Shown: piece by piece, positions 17,349 to 25,748 of the stretch
Layout: every line of letters starts with the position of its first letter
Numbering within the stretch: the stretch's first letter is position 1
Assembly (NCBI RefSeq): GCF_001418225.1
Contig: NZ_LIPT01000001.1
Location: 582,377-646,376, forward strand
Origin: Pannonibacter indicus
GTDB taxonomy: Bacteria; Pseudomonadota; Alphaproteobacteria; Rhizobiales; Stappiaceae
DNA: 64,000 bases
Direction: 5' to 3'
The notes under the pieces: model-generated
What the model was told of the DNA's origin: nothing
What the model saw: the letters and a program-made list of their open reading frames with translations, nothing else
Database searches by the model: none
Made by a program: the position numbers and the translations under genes

Positions 17349-18076
17349 CACGCTGCTGCCCGGTGATGCTCAAGCGCAAGGCCGGCCAGCGCGGCAGCCA
17401 CTGCATCCGTTACGTCGATCAGCGTCTTGCCCTGAACGGGACGGGCGATCAGCGGCAGTTCGGTGCAAGCCAGCAGCACCGTCTGCGCCTCCATGGAAAG
17501 AACGATTTCCTCCAGCCGGGGGGCAAGCGAGGCATCCGTGCTGCCAAGGCGCTTCACGTCGTGAATGAGGCTCTGGAGTGCCTGCGGCTCCGCCGGGGTT
17601 TCCAGATCAAAGACCGGCGTCAGCGTCGCATAGGCGGAATATTCGTCCAGTGCGACAACCGGCGCTGCACCCAGCAGGCCAACCCGGCCGGAGCCGGAAC
17701 GGCGGATTTCGGAAGCCACCACGGACTGGAACGACACCAGCCGCGCACTTACGCCCATCTTGGCCAGCAGCACCTCGATCTTCGGCGCAAACCAGTTCAG
17801 CGTGTTGCAGGCAATGGCGAAGGCATCGACCTGCGGCGCGATTTGGCACACGGCGCGCTCCATCGCGGCCCAGACGGCATCCTCGTTTTCGCGCAGGTCC
17901 ATCGACAGGCCGAGTTCCGGCTCGGACACGGCGACAAGACGCGGCGCATCAAGATCGCCTCGGAAACTGCAGCCCATCATGTCCTGGGTGTGGCGCAGGA
18001 TCTTGGCCCACAGGTCCAGACCCGCCTCAGGGCCTGATCCGGTGATGATGCCAAGCGTGTAAGCTCTCTGGTTCAT
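17348..18076 (-). CDS. Aspartate/glutamate racemase family protein
   Basis: PLP-independent racemase, probably interconverting L- and D-aspartate or glutamate. Two catalytic-type cysteines are present, in AIACNTLN and LLACTELPL. The N-terminal motif YTLGIITGSGPEAG is as in aspartate racemases. The start at 18076 (MNQRAYTLG) is preferred to a longer frame because a GGGGGAA ribosome site precedes it; length is 242. It is in an operon with asparaginase and divergent from the HTH regulator. It may let the cell use D-aspartate. Confidence 0.85.
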   Translation of the reverse strand: MNQRAYTLGIITGSGPEAGLDLWAKILRHTQDMMGCSFRGDLDAPRLVAVSEPELGLSMDLRENEDAVWAAMERAVCQIAPQVDAFAIACNTLNWFAPKIEVLLAKMGVSARLVSFQSVVASEIRRSGSGRVGLLGAAPVVALDEYSAYATLTPVFDLETPAEPQALQSLIHDVKRLGSTDASLAPRLEEIVLSMEAQTVLLACTELPLIARPVQGKTLIDVTDAVAAALAGLALEHHRAAA

Positions 18077-18134
18077 GGAGTTCCCCCTTTTTGCCGGATG
18101 GTGCAACTCCGCTGCTTTCTTGACAATTCGGCAG

Positions 18135-18992
18135 ATGCCCACTAAGCGACGCACTCTTGTGCATTTATGGCATCAAAGAGCGCAAATGGACGAAATCGCC
18201 GGGAACCTTCGCCTGCTCTGCTCGTACCGCCCCTCGATCTCGCACGTTGGGCGCGATCTCGGCATCAACCGCAGCCAGCTGAACCGCTATCTGGCGGGCA
18301 CGTCGACGCCGCGCACGGCCTTGATGCGCAAGATCTGCGATTACTTCGGCGTCGAACCCTACGAGATGATGCTGCCGCACAAGGAATTTGCGGAGATCGT
18401 CCGCATTCGCGGCCTCGGCAATGACACGGTGACGCGGCGCCTGCGCCAGCATTTCGACCAGGTGATGACGCTGAGCGATGCCCGCGTACAGAACCTGACC
18501 GGCATGTTCTATGAATATTACTACTCCATGTCGCAGAAGGGCAAGATCATCCGGGGGCTCATCGTTTTCACGATGGAAGACGGGCACATGTTCTACCGGC
18601 GGCTGGAGCGCATGGGCCAGCATGACCGCCCCTGCCTGCGCCACTACCGCTATCAGGGCGCTGCGCTCCTCACCGGCGACCGGGTGTTCATGTCCGATTA
18701 TGAATACAGCGCCGGCATCGAACTGACCCAGACCATCCTCTATCCGGATTACTCCCTGCGCTGGACGCGCCTGCACGGGGTGAAGCTCGGCGTCTCCGCC
18801 GACCAGATCCACATGCCCTGCTGCGTCCGCGTTTATCTGGAGCGCACGCCCGCACGGCTCAATGTCACCGGCGCCCTGCGCAACTGCGGCCTGTTCCAGC
18901 CCGAAGACCCTGAGATCCCCCGCCACGTGCTGGAAATGGTCGACAACACCCAGTCCGGCCCCTTCACCTTCGACGCCTACAGCAGGCGGTGA
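18135..18992 (+). CDS. XRE-type helix-turn-helix transcriptional regulator
   Basis: Candidate regulator of the aspartate/asparagine genes. The N-terminal HTH spans about residues 25-65 (VGRDLGINRSQLNRYLAGTS, then a recognition-like helix and FGVEPYEMM). A C-terminal domain of about 200 residues has no motif I recognise and may sense a ligand. The start is uncertain: 18135 (MPTKRR) avoids overlap with the divergent racemase, and 18186 is also possible. A TTGACA at 18120-18125 could be its -35 box, which would favour the later start. Confidence 0.75.
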   Translation: MPTKRRTLVHLWHQRAQMDEIAGNLRLLCSYRPSISHVGRDLGINRSQLNRYLAGTSTPRTALMRKICDYFGVEPYEMMLPHKEFAEIVRIRGLGNDTVTRRLRQHFDQVMTLSDARVQNLTGMFYEYYYSMSQKGKIIRGLIVFTMEDGHMFYRRLERMGQHDRPCLRHYRYQGAALLTGDRVFMSDYEYSAGIELTQTILYPDYSLRWTRLHGVKLGVSADQIHMPCCVRVYLERTPARLNVTGALRNCGLFQPEDPEIPRHVLEMVDNTQSGPFTFDAYSRR

Positions 18993-19015
18993 GCCTTACC
19001 AGACCTCGGTTTGCT

Positions 19016-19789
19016 TCACAGTTCCCGCCAGCCAAGCCCCTCTTCCACGGAACCACCGCGCGGGCGGTATTCGGCGCCGATGGGGGTGGACCAGCCGAGG
19101 GCGTCGATGCGCGGGAGGAGCCAGCGGTAGTCCAGTTCACCCCGGTCAGGCTCGCCCCGGTCGGGCACGGCGGCAATCTGGATATGGCCGACATGGGGGA
19201 GCGCTGCCTCAAGCCGGCGCAGCACATCGCCCTGCTGAATCTGGATGTGGTAGCAGTCGAACATCAGCTTGAGGTTCGGCGCGCCCACGGCGGCGATGAT
19301 GGACAGTGCCTGACCGGCATTGCTGAGAAAGTATCCCGGCGCATCGTAGCGGTTCAGCGGCTCGATCAGGATGGTGATACCATGCGGCGCGGCCAGTTCC
19401 GCGGCATAGGCGAGATTGGCGCGGAAGGTGGCTTCGGAAGCATCCGTCACCGGGGCCTTGCCCGCCATCACATGCACGGCGCCGCAACCGATGGCGGCGG
19501 CATAGGTGATGGCCTCGCTGATGGCGGCGCGGGCCTCCGCCTCACTGCCCGGAAGGGCAGCGAGACCGTTGTCACCGGCGGCCACGTCCCCCCGGCGGGT
19601 GTTGAGGCCCAGCATTTTCAGGCCGGTCTCGTGAAGCGCAGCCTTCACATCGTCAGCGGGCGTATCATAGGGCCAGTGGCATTCCACCGCATCAAAACCG
19701 GCGGCCTTTGCGGCGCGGATCGCCTGCGGCAGCGGCAGGGCGGACCACAGAAAGCCGAGATTGGCGGAATAACGCGGCATCAGTCCCAC
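19016..19789 (-). CDS. otnI: 2-oxo-tetronate isomerase / hydroxypyruvate isomerase family (TIM barrel)
   Basis: Isomerises 2-oxo-tetronate to 3-oxo-tetronate in four-carbon acid-sugar catabolism. It has 257 residues of the xylose-isomerase-like TIM-barrel family. Candidate metal ligands are the Glu in ILIEPLNRYDAPGY and the Asp/His of MFDCYHIQIQQGD. It is the last gene of a tightly packed operon, overlapping otnC by 10 bases. Convergent with the HTH regulator across only 23 bases. Confidence 0.88.
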   Translation of the reverse strand: MGLMPRYSANLGFLWSALPLPQAIRAAKAAGFDAVECHWPYDTPADDVKAALHETGLKMLGLNTRRGDVAAGDNGLAALPGSEAEARAAISEAITYAAAIGCGAVHVMAGKAPVTDASEATFRANLAYAAELAAPHGITILIEPLNRYDAPGYFLSNAGQALSIIAAVGAPNLKLMFDCYHIQIQQGDVLRRLEAALPHVGHIQIAAVPDRGEPDRGELDYRWLLPRIDALGWSTPIGAEYRPRGGSVEEGLGWREL

Positions 19790-20427
19790 TCCACATTGAA
19801 CTTCGTCACCAGACCGCGGATCTGCGCGTCCGTGAGCAGCTTCGGATTGAGCCCGCGCGTCAGCAGCGCAAGCTTTGCCGTCTCTTCCAGCTCCTCGATG
19901 GCATAGACGGCGGATTCCAGATCCTTGCCCGCCACGACGGGGCCATGATGGGCCAGCATGACGGCGGATCGCTTACCCGCAAGGCCACGGATGGCATCGC
20001 CCATGGCCGGATCGCCGGGCATGAAATACGGCAGCATCACCACCTTGCCCAGCTTCATCACGCCATAGGCCGTCAGCGGCGGCAGCATGTTGTCCGGGTC
20101 CGTGTCCGGCAGCAGCGACAGGGCCACCGAATGGCAGGAATGGAGATGCACCACCGCCCCAGCCGTGCTGCGGGTTTCATAAAAGGCGGCATGCAACGGC
20201 ATTTCCTTGGTGGGCTCGTCCCCGCCAATGAGGCGCCCGGTTGCGTCAAACCGGCTGAGGCGGGCGGGGTCAAGACTGCCCATGGAGCTGCCAGTAGGTG
20301 TAACCAGCAAGCCGCCATCTTCCGTGCGCACCGATATGTTGCCCGAAGAACCGCCGGTGAGGCCGCGCTCGAAAATGGAGCGGGCCATCGCGCAGACCTG
20401 TTCCCTCAGGCGCGCCTCGCTGCTCAT
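19780..20427 (-). CDS. otnC: 3-oxo-tetronate 4-phosphate decarboxylase, class II aldolase family
   Basis: Decarboxylates 3-oxo-tetronate 4-phosphate to dihydroxyacetone phosphate and CO2. It has 215 residues with the class II aldolase/adducin fold. Zinc-ligand histidines appear in GAVVHLHSCHSVALS and LAHHGPVVAGKD. The N-terminal phosphate-binding segment GLTGGSSGNISVR is present. It is flanked by otnK and otnI with overlapping ends, which identifies the pathway. Confidence 0.88.
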   Translation of the reverse strand: MSSEARLREQVCAMARSIFERGLTGGSSGNISVRTEDGGLLVTPTGSSMGSLDPARLSRFDATGRLIGGDEPTKEMPLHAAFYETRSTAGAVVHLHSCHSVALSLLPDTDPDNMLPPLTAYGVMKLGKVVMLPYFMPGDPAMGDAIRGLAGKRSAVMLAHHGPVVAGKDLESAVYAIEELEETAKLALLTRGLNPKLLTDAQIRGLVTKFNVEWD

Positions 20428-21680
20428 GCCTGCCCCTCCAGCCGCCTTGCGGCCTTGGCGAAAAAGTCTTCCGCACCGAAGTTGCCGGATTTGAGCGCAA
20501 TGACAAGCCCCGGGCCCGCCCGCATGGCCGGAACACCCGGATCAATCTCCGGCCCGATTTCCAGCGTGCCAAGCTTCAGCCCCTCCACCACGGCGCCGGA
20601 GGTTTCCCCGCCTGCGCTGATCAGCCGGGTAACGCCGCCCGCCACGAGGCTGCGCGCCAGTTCCGCGAAGAAGCCTTCCAGCGCGGCGGCGGCCTTTTCC
20701 TTGCCGTGCCGCTCCTGCACGGCGCGCACACGGGCGGGATCTGCGGAGGAATAGGCGAGCGGCAGCCCCTGCTGCGCAAGGCACCAGTCCGCCACCGCCT
20801 GCGCGGTCAGTTCCCCGGCGATCACCTTGTCCGCATCAATCTCGAAGGCCGGGCTCGTCTGCCTGTGGGCAGCAACCTGTTGCTGCGTCATCACCGAGCA
20901 GGAACCGCAGACGGCTGCCGCCCTGCCTTGGACCTGCCCCTGCCAGCCGGAAGAAGCCCCGCTGATAAGGCCCGCCTTGCGGAAGTTGGCCGGAAGACCC
21001 ATGGCAATGCCGGAGCCGCCGGTCACCAGCTTGCGGCTGGCTGCGGCCTCGCCGATGGTCATCAGATCCTCATCCGACAGCGCATCCACCACGATCAGCC
21101 CCCGCCCTGCCCCGCTCTCGCGCTTAAGCGCTGCCTCGACGGCCGCCGCACCTTTGGCCACCTCCGCGTAGGACACGTGACCGACGCCGCCCTTCACCTG
21201 ACGGGCGAGCACGCGGCGGATGTCCGGATCGGTCATGGGGGTCAGCGGATGGTGCTGCATGCCGCTTTCGCTGAGCAGGCGGCCGCCGACGAAGAGATGC
21301 CCATGCACCAGCGTGCGGCCTGTGGCCGGAAACACCGGGCAGAAGATCACCGCCTCTTCCTCCAGCGCAGCCGCCAGCGCCTCGGCCACCGGACCGATGT
21401 TGCCCTCATCCGTGCTGTCGAAGGTGGAGCAATATTTGAACAGGAACTGGCGGCAGCCCTGCGCCTTCAGCCAGTCCAGCGCCTTCAGCGACAGGGCCAC
21501 AGCCTCGGCGGCAGGGATGGAGCGGGACTTGAGTGCCACAACACCGGCTTCCACATCCGGCGCGGCGGGGGCATCCGGCACGCCGGTATATTGCACCGTG
21601 CGCATGCCTTGCTTCGCCAGCGTGTTGGCCAGATCGCTGGAGCCGGTGAAATCGTCGCCAATACAGCCCAGCAGCATCAT
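20424..21680 (-). CDS. otnK: 3-oxo-tetronate kinase (four-carbon acid sugar kinase, former DUF1537)
   Basis: Phosphorylates 3-oxo-tetronate at O4 with ATP. It has 418 residues, usual for the family. The N-terminal motif GCIGDDFTGSSDLANTLAKQG and the C-terminal nucleotide-binding part RLISAGGETSGAVVEGL are characteristic. ATGA overlaps on both sides (with ltnD and otnC) show a single coupled operon. Confidence 0.92.
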   Translation of the reverse strand: MMLLGCIGDDFTGSSDLANTLAKQGMRTVQYTGVPDAPAAPDVEAGVVALKSRSIPAAEAVALSLKALDWLKAQGCRQFLFKYCSTFDSTDEGNIGPVAEALAAALEEEAVIFCPVFPATGRTLVHGHLFVGGRLLSESGMQHHPLTPMTDPDIRRVLARQVKGGVGHVSYAEVAKGAAAVEAALKRESGAGRGLIVVDALSDEDLMTIGEAAASRKLVTGGSGIAMGLPANFRKAGLISGASSGWQGQVQGRAAAVCGSCSVMTQQQVAAHRQTSPAFEIDADKVIAGELTAQAVADWCLAQQGLPLAYSSADPARVRAVQERHGKEKAAAALEGFFAELARSLVAGGVTRLISAGGETSGAVVEGLKLGTLEIGPEIDPGVPAMRAGPGLVIALKSGNFGAEDFFAKAARRLEGQA

Positions 21681-22573
21681 GCGCCTCCCGGCAGGGTGAG
21701 CCCGGCGTTGCGGGCATAGACCTTGGCCACCGCGGCATCATCCTCGCCGCCAAGACCGGAGCCTGCGGCGGCCATGAACTGTTGCAGGGCGGCGGCCGTC
21801 AGCGGCGCGCCAAACCGCGCTTCCGCGGCAATGCCCAGCACGATACCGAGATCCTTCGGCCAGATATTGATGGCTGAGCGGGGCGTATAGTCACCATCAA
21901 CCACATGCGGCGCGCGGTTTTCAAACATCCAGGACGTGCCGGCGCATCTGGAGATGACTTCGACAATGCGGCCCGGCTCCAGCCCCTGCGTCATGCCGAA
22001 AGTCAGCGCCTCGCCCATGGCGGCGATATGCACCCCGGCGAGAAGCTGGTTCACGGCCTTCATGGCCGAGCCTGCCCCCGGCTCACTGCCGAGGTCAAAG
22101 ACGGTTTCGGCCATGGCATCAAGCGCAGGCCTTGCACCGTTGAAAGCTTCCTGCGAGCCCGAGGCCATGATCGACAGTTTGCCCGCCGCCGCCTTGGCCG
22201 CACCGCCGGAAATCGGCGCATCAAGATAATGCAGCCCGAGGCCCGCACAGCGCGCTGCCATATCCTTGGCAAAGGACGGGGCCACGGTGGCGCAAGAGAT
22301 GATGGTGGTACCCTTGCGCATGCGGTCCGCCCAGCCCTCGGCGCCGAAGAGCACCGTTTCCGTCTGCGCCGCATTCAGCACCACGACGACCAGCACATCG
22401 GTCAGCGGAGCCGTGCCGGCGGCGCTCGCCGCCTGCCCGCCTTCCGCCATCAAACGGGAGACGGCGGCGGCATTCACATCCGTCCCATGCACCCTGTGAC
22501 CGGCCCGCAGCAGCGACTGCGCCATGCCGTAGCCCATCGAGCCAAGCCCCACGACCGCAACATTCAGAACCAT
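21677..22573 (-). CDS. ltnD: L-threonate dehydrogenase, 3-hydroxyisobutyrate dehydrogenase family
   Basis: NAD-dependent oxidation of L-threonate (or D-erythronate) to the 2-oxo acid, first step of the pathway. The 298-residue start at 22573 has the Rossmann motif VVGLGSMGYGMAQSLLRAG directly after it; the longer open frame overlaps the TRAP gene and is rejected. DAPISGGAAKAAAGKLSIMA is the family substrate motif, and the catalytic Lys is in AMKAVNQLLAGVH. Whether threonate or erythronate is preferred cannot be read from sequence. Confidence 0.88.
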   Translation of the reverse strand: MVLNVAVVGLGSMGYGMAQSLLRAGHRVHGTDVNAAAVSRLMAEGGQAASAAGTAPLTDVLVVVVLNAAQTETVLFGAEGWADRMRKGTTIISCATVAPSFAKDMAARCAGLGLHYLDAPISGGAAKAAAGKLSIMASGSQEAFNGARPALDAMAETVFDLGSEPGAGSAMKAVNQLLAGVHIAAMGEALTFGMTQGLEPGRIVEVISRCAGTSWMFENRAPHVVDGDYTPRSAINIWPKDLGIVLGIAAEARFGAPLTAAALQQFMAAAGSGLGGEDDAAVAKVYARNAGLTLPGGA

Positions 22574-22575
22574 GA

Positions 22576-23856
22576 TCAGGACCCCATGAAGATTTCGACC
22601 GGCCACAGCGTGATCGCCGGGATGTAGGTGATCAGCATCAGGCAGCAGAACACCACCAGCACGAACCAGATGAGCTGCGGAATGATCTTTTCCAGCGGGA
22701 TCTTCGCCACGGCACAGGCCGCGAAGAGATTGACCCCGAGCGGCGGCGTGATCATGCCGAGCGCCAGATTGACGACGACCACCAGGCCGAAATGCACCGG
22801 ATTGATGCCGAAGCTGACCGCCACCGGCGTCAGGATCGGCGCCAGCACCAGAATGGCGGCAGAGGTCTCGATGAACATGCCGACAATCAGCAGCAGCACG
22901 TTGACCGCCAGCAGGAAGGACCAGGGCTCGGAGAAGACGGTCTTGATCCAGTTCGCCACCTCGCCCGGCAGGCCGGAGCGGGCGATGAGGAAGGAGAACA
23001 GCGCCGCCGCGGAGATGATGAGCATGATTGTGGTGGTGGAGATCACCGTCTGGCGCAGGATGCCCGGCAGCGCCTTCAGCGGCAGTTCCCGGTAACAGAT
23101 CATGCCAACAACAACAGCACAGGCCACGGCGGCAACAGAGGCTTCCGTCGGCGTGAACACGCCCGCATAGATACCGCCGATGATGACGAAGGGCACCAGC
23201 AGCGCCGGCACCGCATTGACAAAGGCGGGCCACAGCACCTGCCGGTCATCGCCATCATGGGTGCCGATGCCGCGCAGGCGGCAGATGACCAGCACCGTCA
23301 GCATCAGCGCGCTGGCCACCAGCAGGCCGGGGCCGAAACCGGCGATGAAGAGCTGGCCCACCGAGGTTTCCGTGGACACGCCATAGAGGATGAGCGGAAT
23401 GGACGGCGGGATCAGAACGCCGAGTTCGGCCGAGCTGGCCTGAATGGAGGCGGCCAGCGGCTTGCCATAGCCATGCTTCACCATCGCCGGGATGAGGATG
23501 GAGCCGATGGCAAAGGTGGTGGCGACGGAAGAGCCGGAGACGGAGGCAAACATCATGCAGGTGAGCACGCAGGAGCAGGCCAGCCCGCCCTGGATGCCGC
23601 CGACCAGCGCCTTGGCCAGTTCCACCAGCCGCCGCGAAATGCCGCCTGCGGACATGAGATTGCCCGCGAGGATGAAGAGCGGGATGGCCATCAGCGGAAA
23701 ACTGTCCAGCCCGACAAACATGCGCTGCGCCACCAGCAGCAGCGGCAGATTGCTGCCAAACTGGATGCCGGCGATGGAGGCAAGGCCGATGGCAATGGCA
23801 ATCGGCACGCCCATGAAAAAGAAGATCAGCAGCGAGACGGCAATGACGGCATTCAT
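22576..23856 (-). CDS. dctM: TRAP transporter large permease (DctM type)
   Basis: Twelve-helix membrane subunit of a secondary, binding-protein-dependent importer; 426 residues. Family motifs are PLFILAGNLMSAGGISRRLV near residue 60 and ELGVLIPPSIPLILYGV near residue 150. It is coupled by ATGA with the small permease and lies 2 bases before ltnD. The context points to import of threonate or erythronate. Confidence 0.93.
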   Translation of the reverse strand: MNAVIAVSLLIFFFMGVPIAIAIGLASIAGIQFGSNLPLLLVAQRMFVGLDSFPLMAIPLFILAGNLMSAGGISRRLVELAKALVGGIQGGLACSCVLTCMMFASVSGSSVATTFAIGSILIPAMVKHGYGKPLAASIQASSAELGVLIPPSIPLILYGVSTETSVGQLFIAGFGPGLLVASALMLTVLVICRLRGIGTHDGDDRQVLWPAFVNAVPALLVPFVIIGGIYAGVFTPTEASVAAVACAVVVGMICYRELPLKALPGILRQTVISTTTIMLIISAAALFSFLIARSGLPGEVANWIKTVFSEPWSFLLAVNVLLLIVGMFIETSAAILVLAPILTPVAVSFGINPVHFGLVVVVNLALGMITPPLGVNLFAACAVAKIPLEKIIPQLIWFVLVVFCCLMLITYIPAITLWPVEIFMGS

Positions 23857-24362
23857 CCCTGCGCTCCTTCCACAGGCGCTTCACCCGGCAGGCCATCGCG
23901 TGCGGCGCGCAGCATGGCGCCGAGGATGGCAATGCAGGCAAACACCGCCCCGACCGGCAGCGCCGCATAGACCCAGGCGATGGAAATCTCGAGGGCCGCG
24001 AGCGTCTGGCGCATCACGCGCCCGGTCATATTCCAGCCCTGCCAGAACAGGATGACGAAGAAGACGAAGGAGAGCAGCATCGCCAGCTGATAGAGCGCAA
24101 GGCCAAGGCGGCGCGGCAGCGACCGCTGGACGATTTCCATCGAGATCATCGAGCCGCTGCGGATGGCCCCGGCCGCACCCAGGAAGACGCACCAGATGAT
24201 CGCGGAACGGGCGGCAACTTCCGACCAGGTGGAGGGCGTGCCGAAGACGAAGCGGGTCGTCACCTGATACAGCGCCATGACCGTGGCGATGACCAGAAAC
24301 ACCATCGCCAGCCGCAAGGCCGTTTCCGACAGGATTTCATCGATTTTGAGGAAGAAGGACAT
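23853..24362 (-). CDS. dctQ: TRAP transporter small permease (DctQ type)
   Basis: Four-helix membrane subunit pairing with DctM; 169 residues. The motif FVFGTPSTWSEVAARSAIIW is typical of the family. It overlaps dctM by four bases and is separated from dctP by a 110-base gap containing a strong hairpin. Confidence 0.9.
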   Translation of the reverse strand: MSFFLKIDEILSETALRLAMVFLVIATVMALYQVTTRFVFGTPSTWSEVAARSAIIWCVFLGAAGAIRSGSMISMEIVQRSLPRRLGLALYQLAMLLSFVFFVILFWQGWNMTGRVMRQTLAALEISIAWVYAALPVGAVFACIAILGAMLRAARDGLPGEAPVEGAQG

Positions 24363-24391
24363 GATGACGCCTCACCCGACAGGAAGGGAAC

Positions 24392-24421
24392 GGGCTGCCG
24401 GCGCATAACGGCCGGCAGCCC
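24392..24421 (-). terminator. Strong hairpin between dctP and dctQ
   Basis: Perfect 11-bp stem GGGCTGCCGGC (24392-24402) / GCCGGCAGCCC (24411-24421) with an 8-base loop and no T-run. It probably protects the dctP mRNA 3' end or attenuates read-through, so that the binding protein is made in excess of the membrane subunits. Confidence 0.6.
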
Positions 24422-24472
24422 GCCGGGGTGTCTTGAGAGCGGCCCGGGCACATCTGGACCGCTGGAAAAGCC

Positions 24473-25447
24473 TTACTGCACGGCGCGGATGCGCTCGATC
24501 ATCTCCGGGCCGTACTGGCTGGTGTAGATCTCGTAGGAGGGTTCGGCGATCTTGGCGAAGGCTTCCTTGTCAACAGTCATGGTCACTTCCATGCCGTTGT
24601 CCTTCATCAGCTGCACGCCCTCGGCCTCCTGCTTGTCCACTTCGGCGCGGGTGGCCGCGACAGAGGCCTTGGCCGCTTCCATGAACCAGCCGCGTTCTTC
24701 CTCGCTCAGGCCATCCATGCGGATGGGCGAAGCCAGCACGATGGCCGGGGAATAGACGTGGCCGGTGAGCGAGATGTGCTTCTGCACTTCCCAGAACTTG
24801 GAGGCGGTGATCACCGGGATCGGGTTTTCCTGCCCGTCCACCACGCCCTGCTGCAGCGCGGCGAAGACTTCCGGGAAGGCCATCGGCGTCGGCGCGGCCC
24901 CCATGTCGGTGAAGGCCTTCATGTGCACCTTGTTTTCCATGGTGCGCACCTTCAGACCCTTCAGGTCATCCGGCCCGGAGATTGCAGTCTTGGAATTGGT
25001 GATGTGGCGGAAGCCGTTTTCCGACCAGGCGAGGCCAACAAGATTGTTCTCGCCGATCTTGGCCAGCAGTTCCTGCCCGACTTCACCGTCCAGCGTCTTG
25101 CGGGCATGCTCATAGTCGCGGAAGAGGAACGGCAGGTCGAGGGCATAGACTTCCGGCACGAAGTTGCCGAGCGGGCCGCTGGACGTGATCACCACGTCGA
25201 TGGAGCCGATCTGCAGGCCCTCGATCATGTCACGCTCGCCGCCGAGCGTGCCGGCCGGCGCTTCCTTGCCGGTGTATTTGCCGCCGGACAGTTCTTCCAG
25301 CTTGGCGATGAAGGCGCGCGCGCCAGCGCCATAATGCGACTGGGCGGAAATGGCATGGGCGACGGTGATGACTTCCTGCGCCTGGGCAGCACCTGCGGTG
25401 AGCGCCAGTGCGCTGGCAGCGATCATCAGATTCCTGAAATGAAACAC
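24473..25447 (-). CDS. dctP: TRAP transporter substrate-binding protein (DctP type)
   Basis: Periplasmic receptor for the DctQM permease. A GTG start at 25447 is preferred: GGGAGGA lies about 9 bases before it and a signal peptide follows (MFHFRNLMIAASALALTAGA, cleavage AQA-QE). This gives 324 residues. The family core is visible: the Arg-containing segment GLKVRTMENKVHMKAF near residue 165, and LQQGVVDGQENPIPVI. Divergent from the LacI regulator with two operator-like palindromes between them. Confidence 0.9.
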   Translation of the reverse strand: MFHFRNLMIAASALALTAGAAQAQEVITVAHAISAQSHYGAGARAFIAKLEELSGGKYTGKEAPAGTLGGERDMIEGLQIGSIDVVITSSGPLGNFVPEVYALDLPFLFRDYEHARKTLDGEVGQELLAKIGENNLVGLAWSENGFRHITNSKTAISGPDDLKGLKVRTMENKVHMKAFTDMGAAPTPMAFPEVFAALQQGVVDGQENPIPVITASKFWEVQKHISLTGHVYSPAIVLASPIRMDGLSEEERGWFMEAAKASVAATRAEVDKQEAEGVQLMKDNGMEVTMTVDKEAFAKIAEPSYEIYTSQYGPEMIERIRAVQ

Positions 25448-25600
25448 GGCGGTTTTCCTCCCTGACTGCCTGCCCGGACCACCGGACAGACGCGCCCCGC
25501 CTTTCCGGCCGGGCAGACCTGAGCTGGCAAGCCCGGATGACATCACGGGCCTGCGCGCCGGACCTCCCAGACCGGCATGGATGAAACGGTAGTTCAGGAA

Positions 25601-25614
25601 TGACAGCGCTGTCA
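25601..25614. promoter_or_regulatory. Operator candidate 1 for the threonate regulator
   Basis: Perfect palindrome TGACAGCGCTGTCA in the 301-base divergent gap 25448-25748, with the CG-centred symmetry typical of LacI-family sites. Confidence 0.7.
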
Positions 25615-25685
25615 ATCCATCAAAGCCGATCAAATGCACACCACGATTTCAGCGGATAACCGCAAGTTTCCGTAAATTCTGCAAA

Positions 25686-25700
25686 TGACAGCGCTGATCA
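25686..25700. promoter_or_regulatory. Operator candidate 2 for the threonate regulator
   Basis: TGACAGCGCTGATCA repeats the first operator with one extra base in the right arm, keeping the CAGCGCTG core. It lies 85 bases from the first and 49 bases before the regulator start, so it could serve autoregulation. Nothing else notable in the gap. Confidence 0.6.
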
Positions 25701-25748
25701 TTTCTGTCACTCTCCGTTCACTGGCCAATCCAGCGCGGATGATGCAGC

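Noticed and set aside
22792..23970. 392-codon plus-strand open frame over the TRAP permease genes
   Set aside because: Antisense to dctM and dctQ; repetitive His/Asp/Gln-rich translation with no motif.
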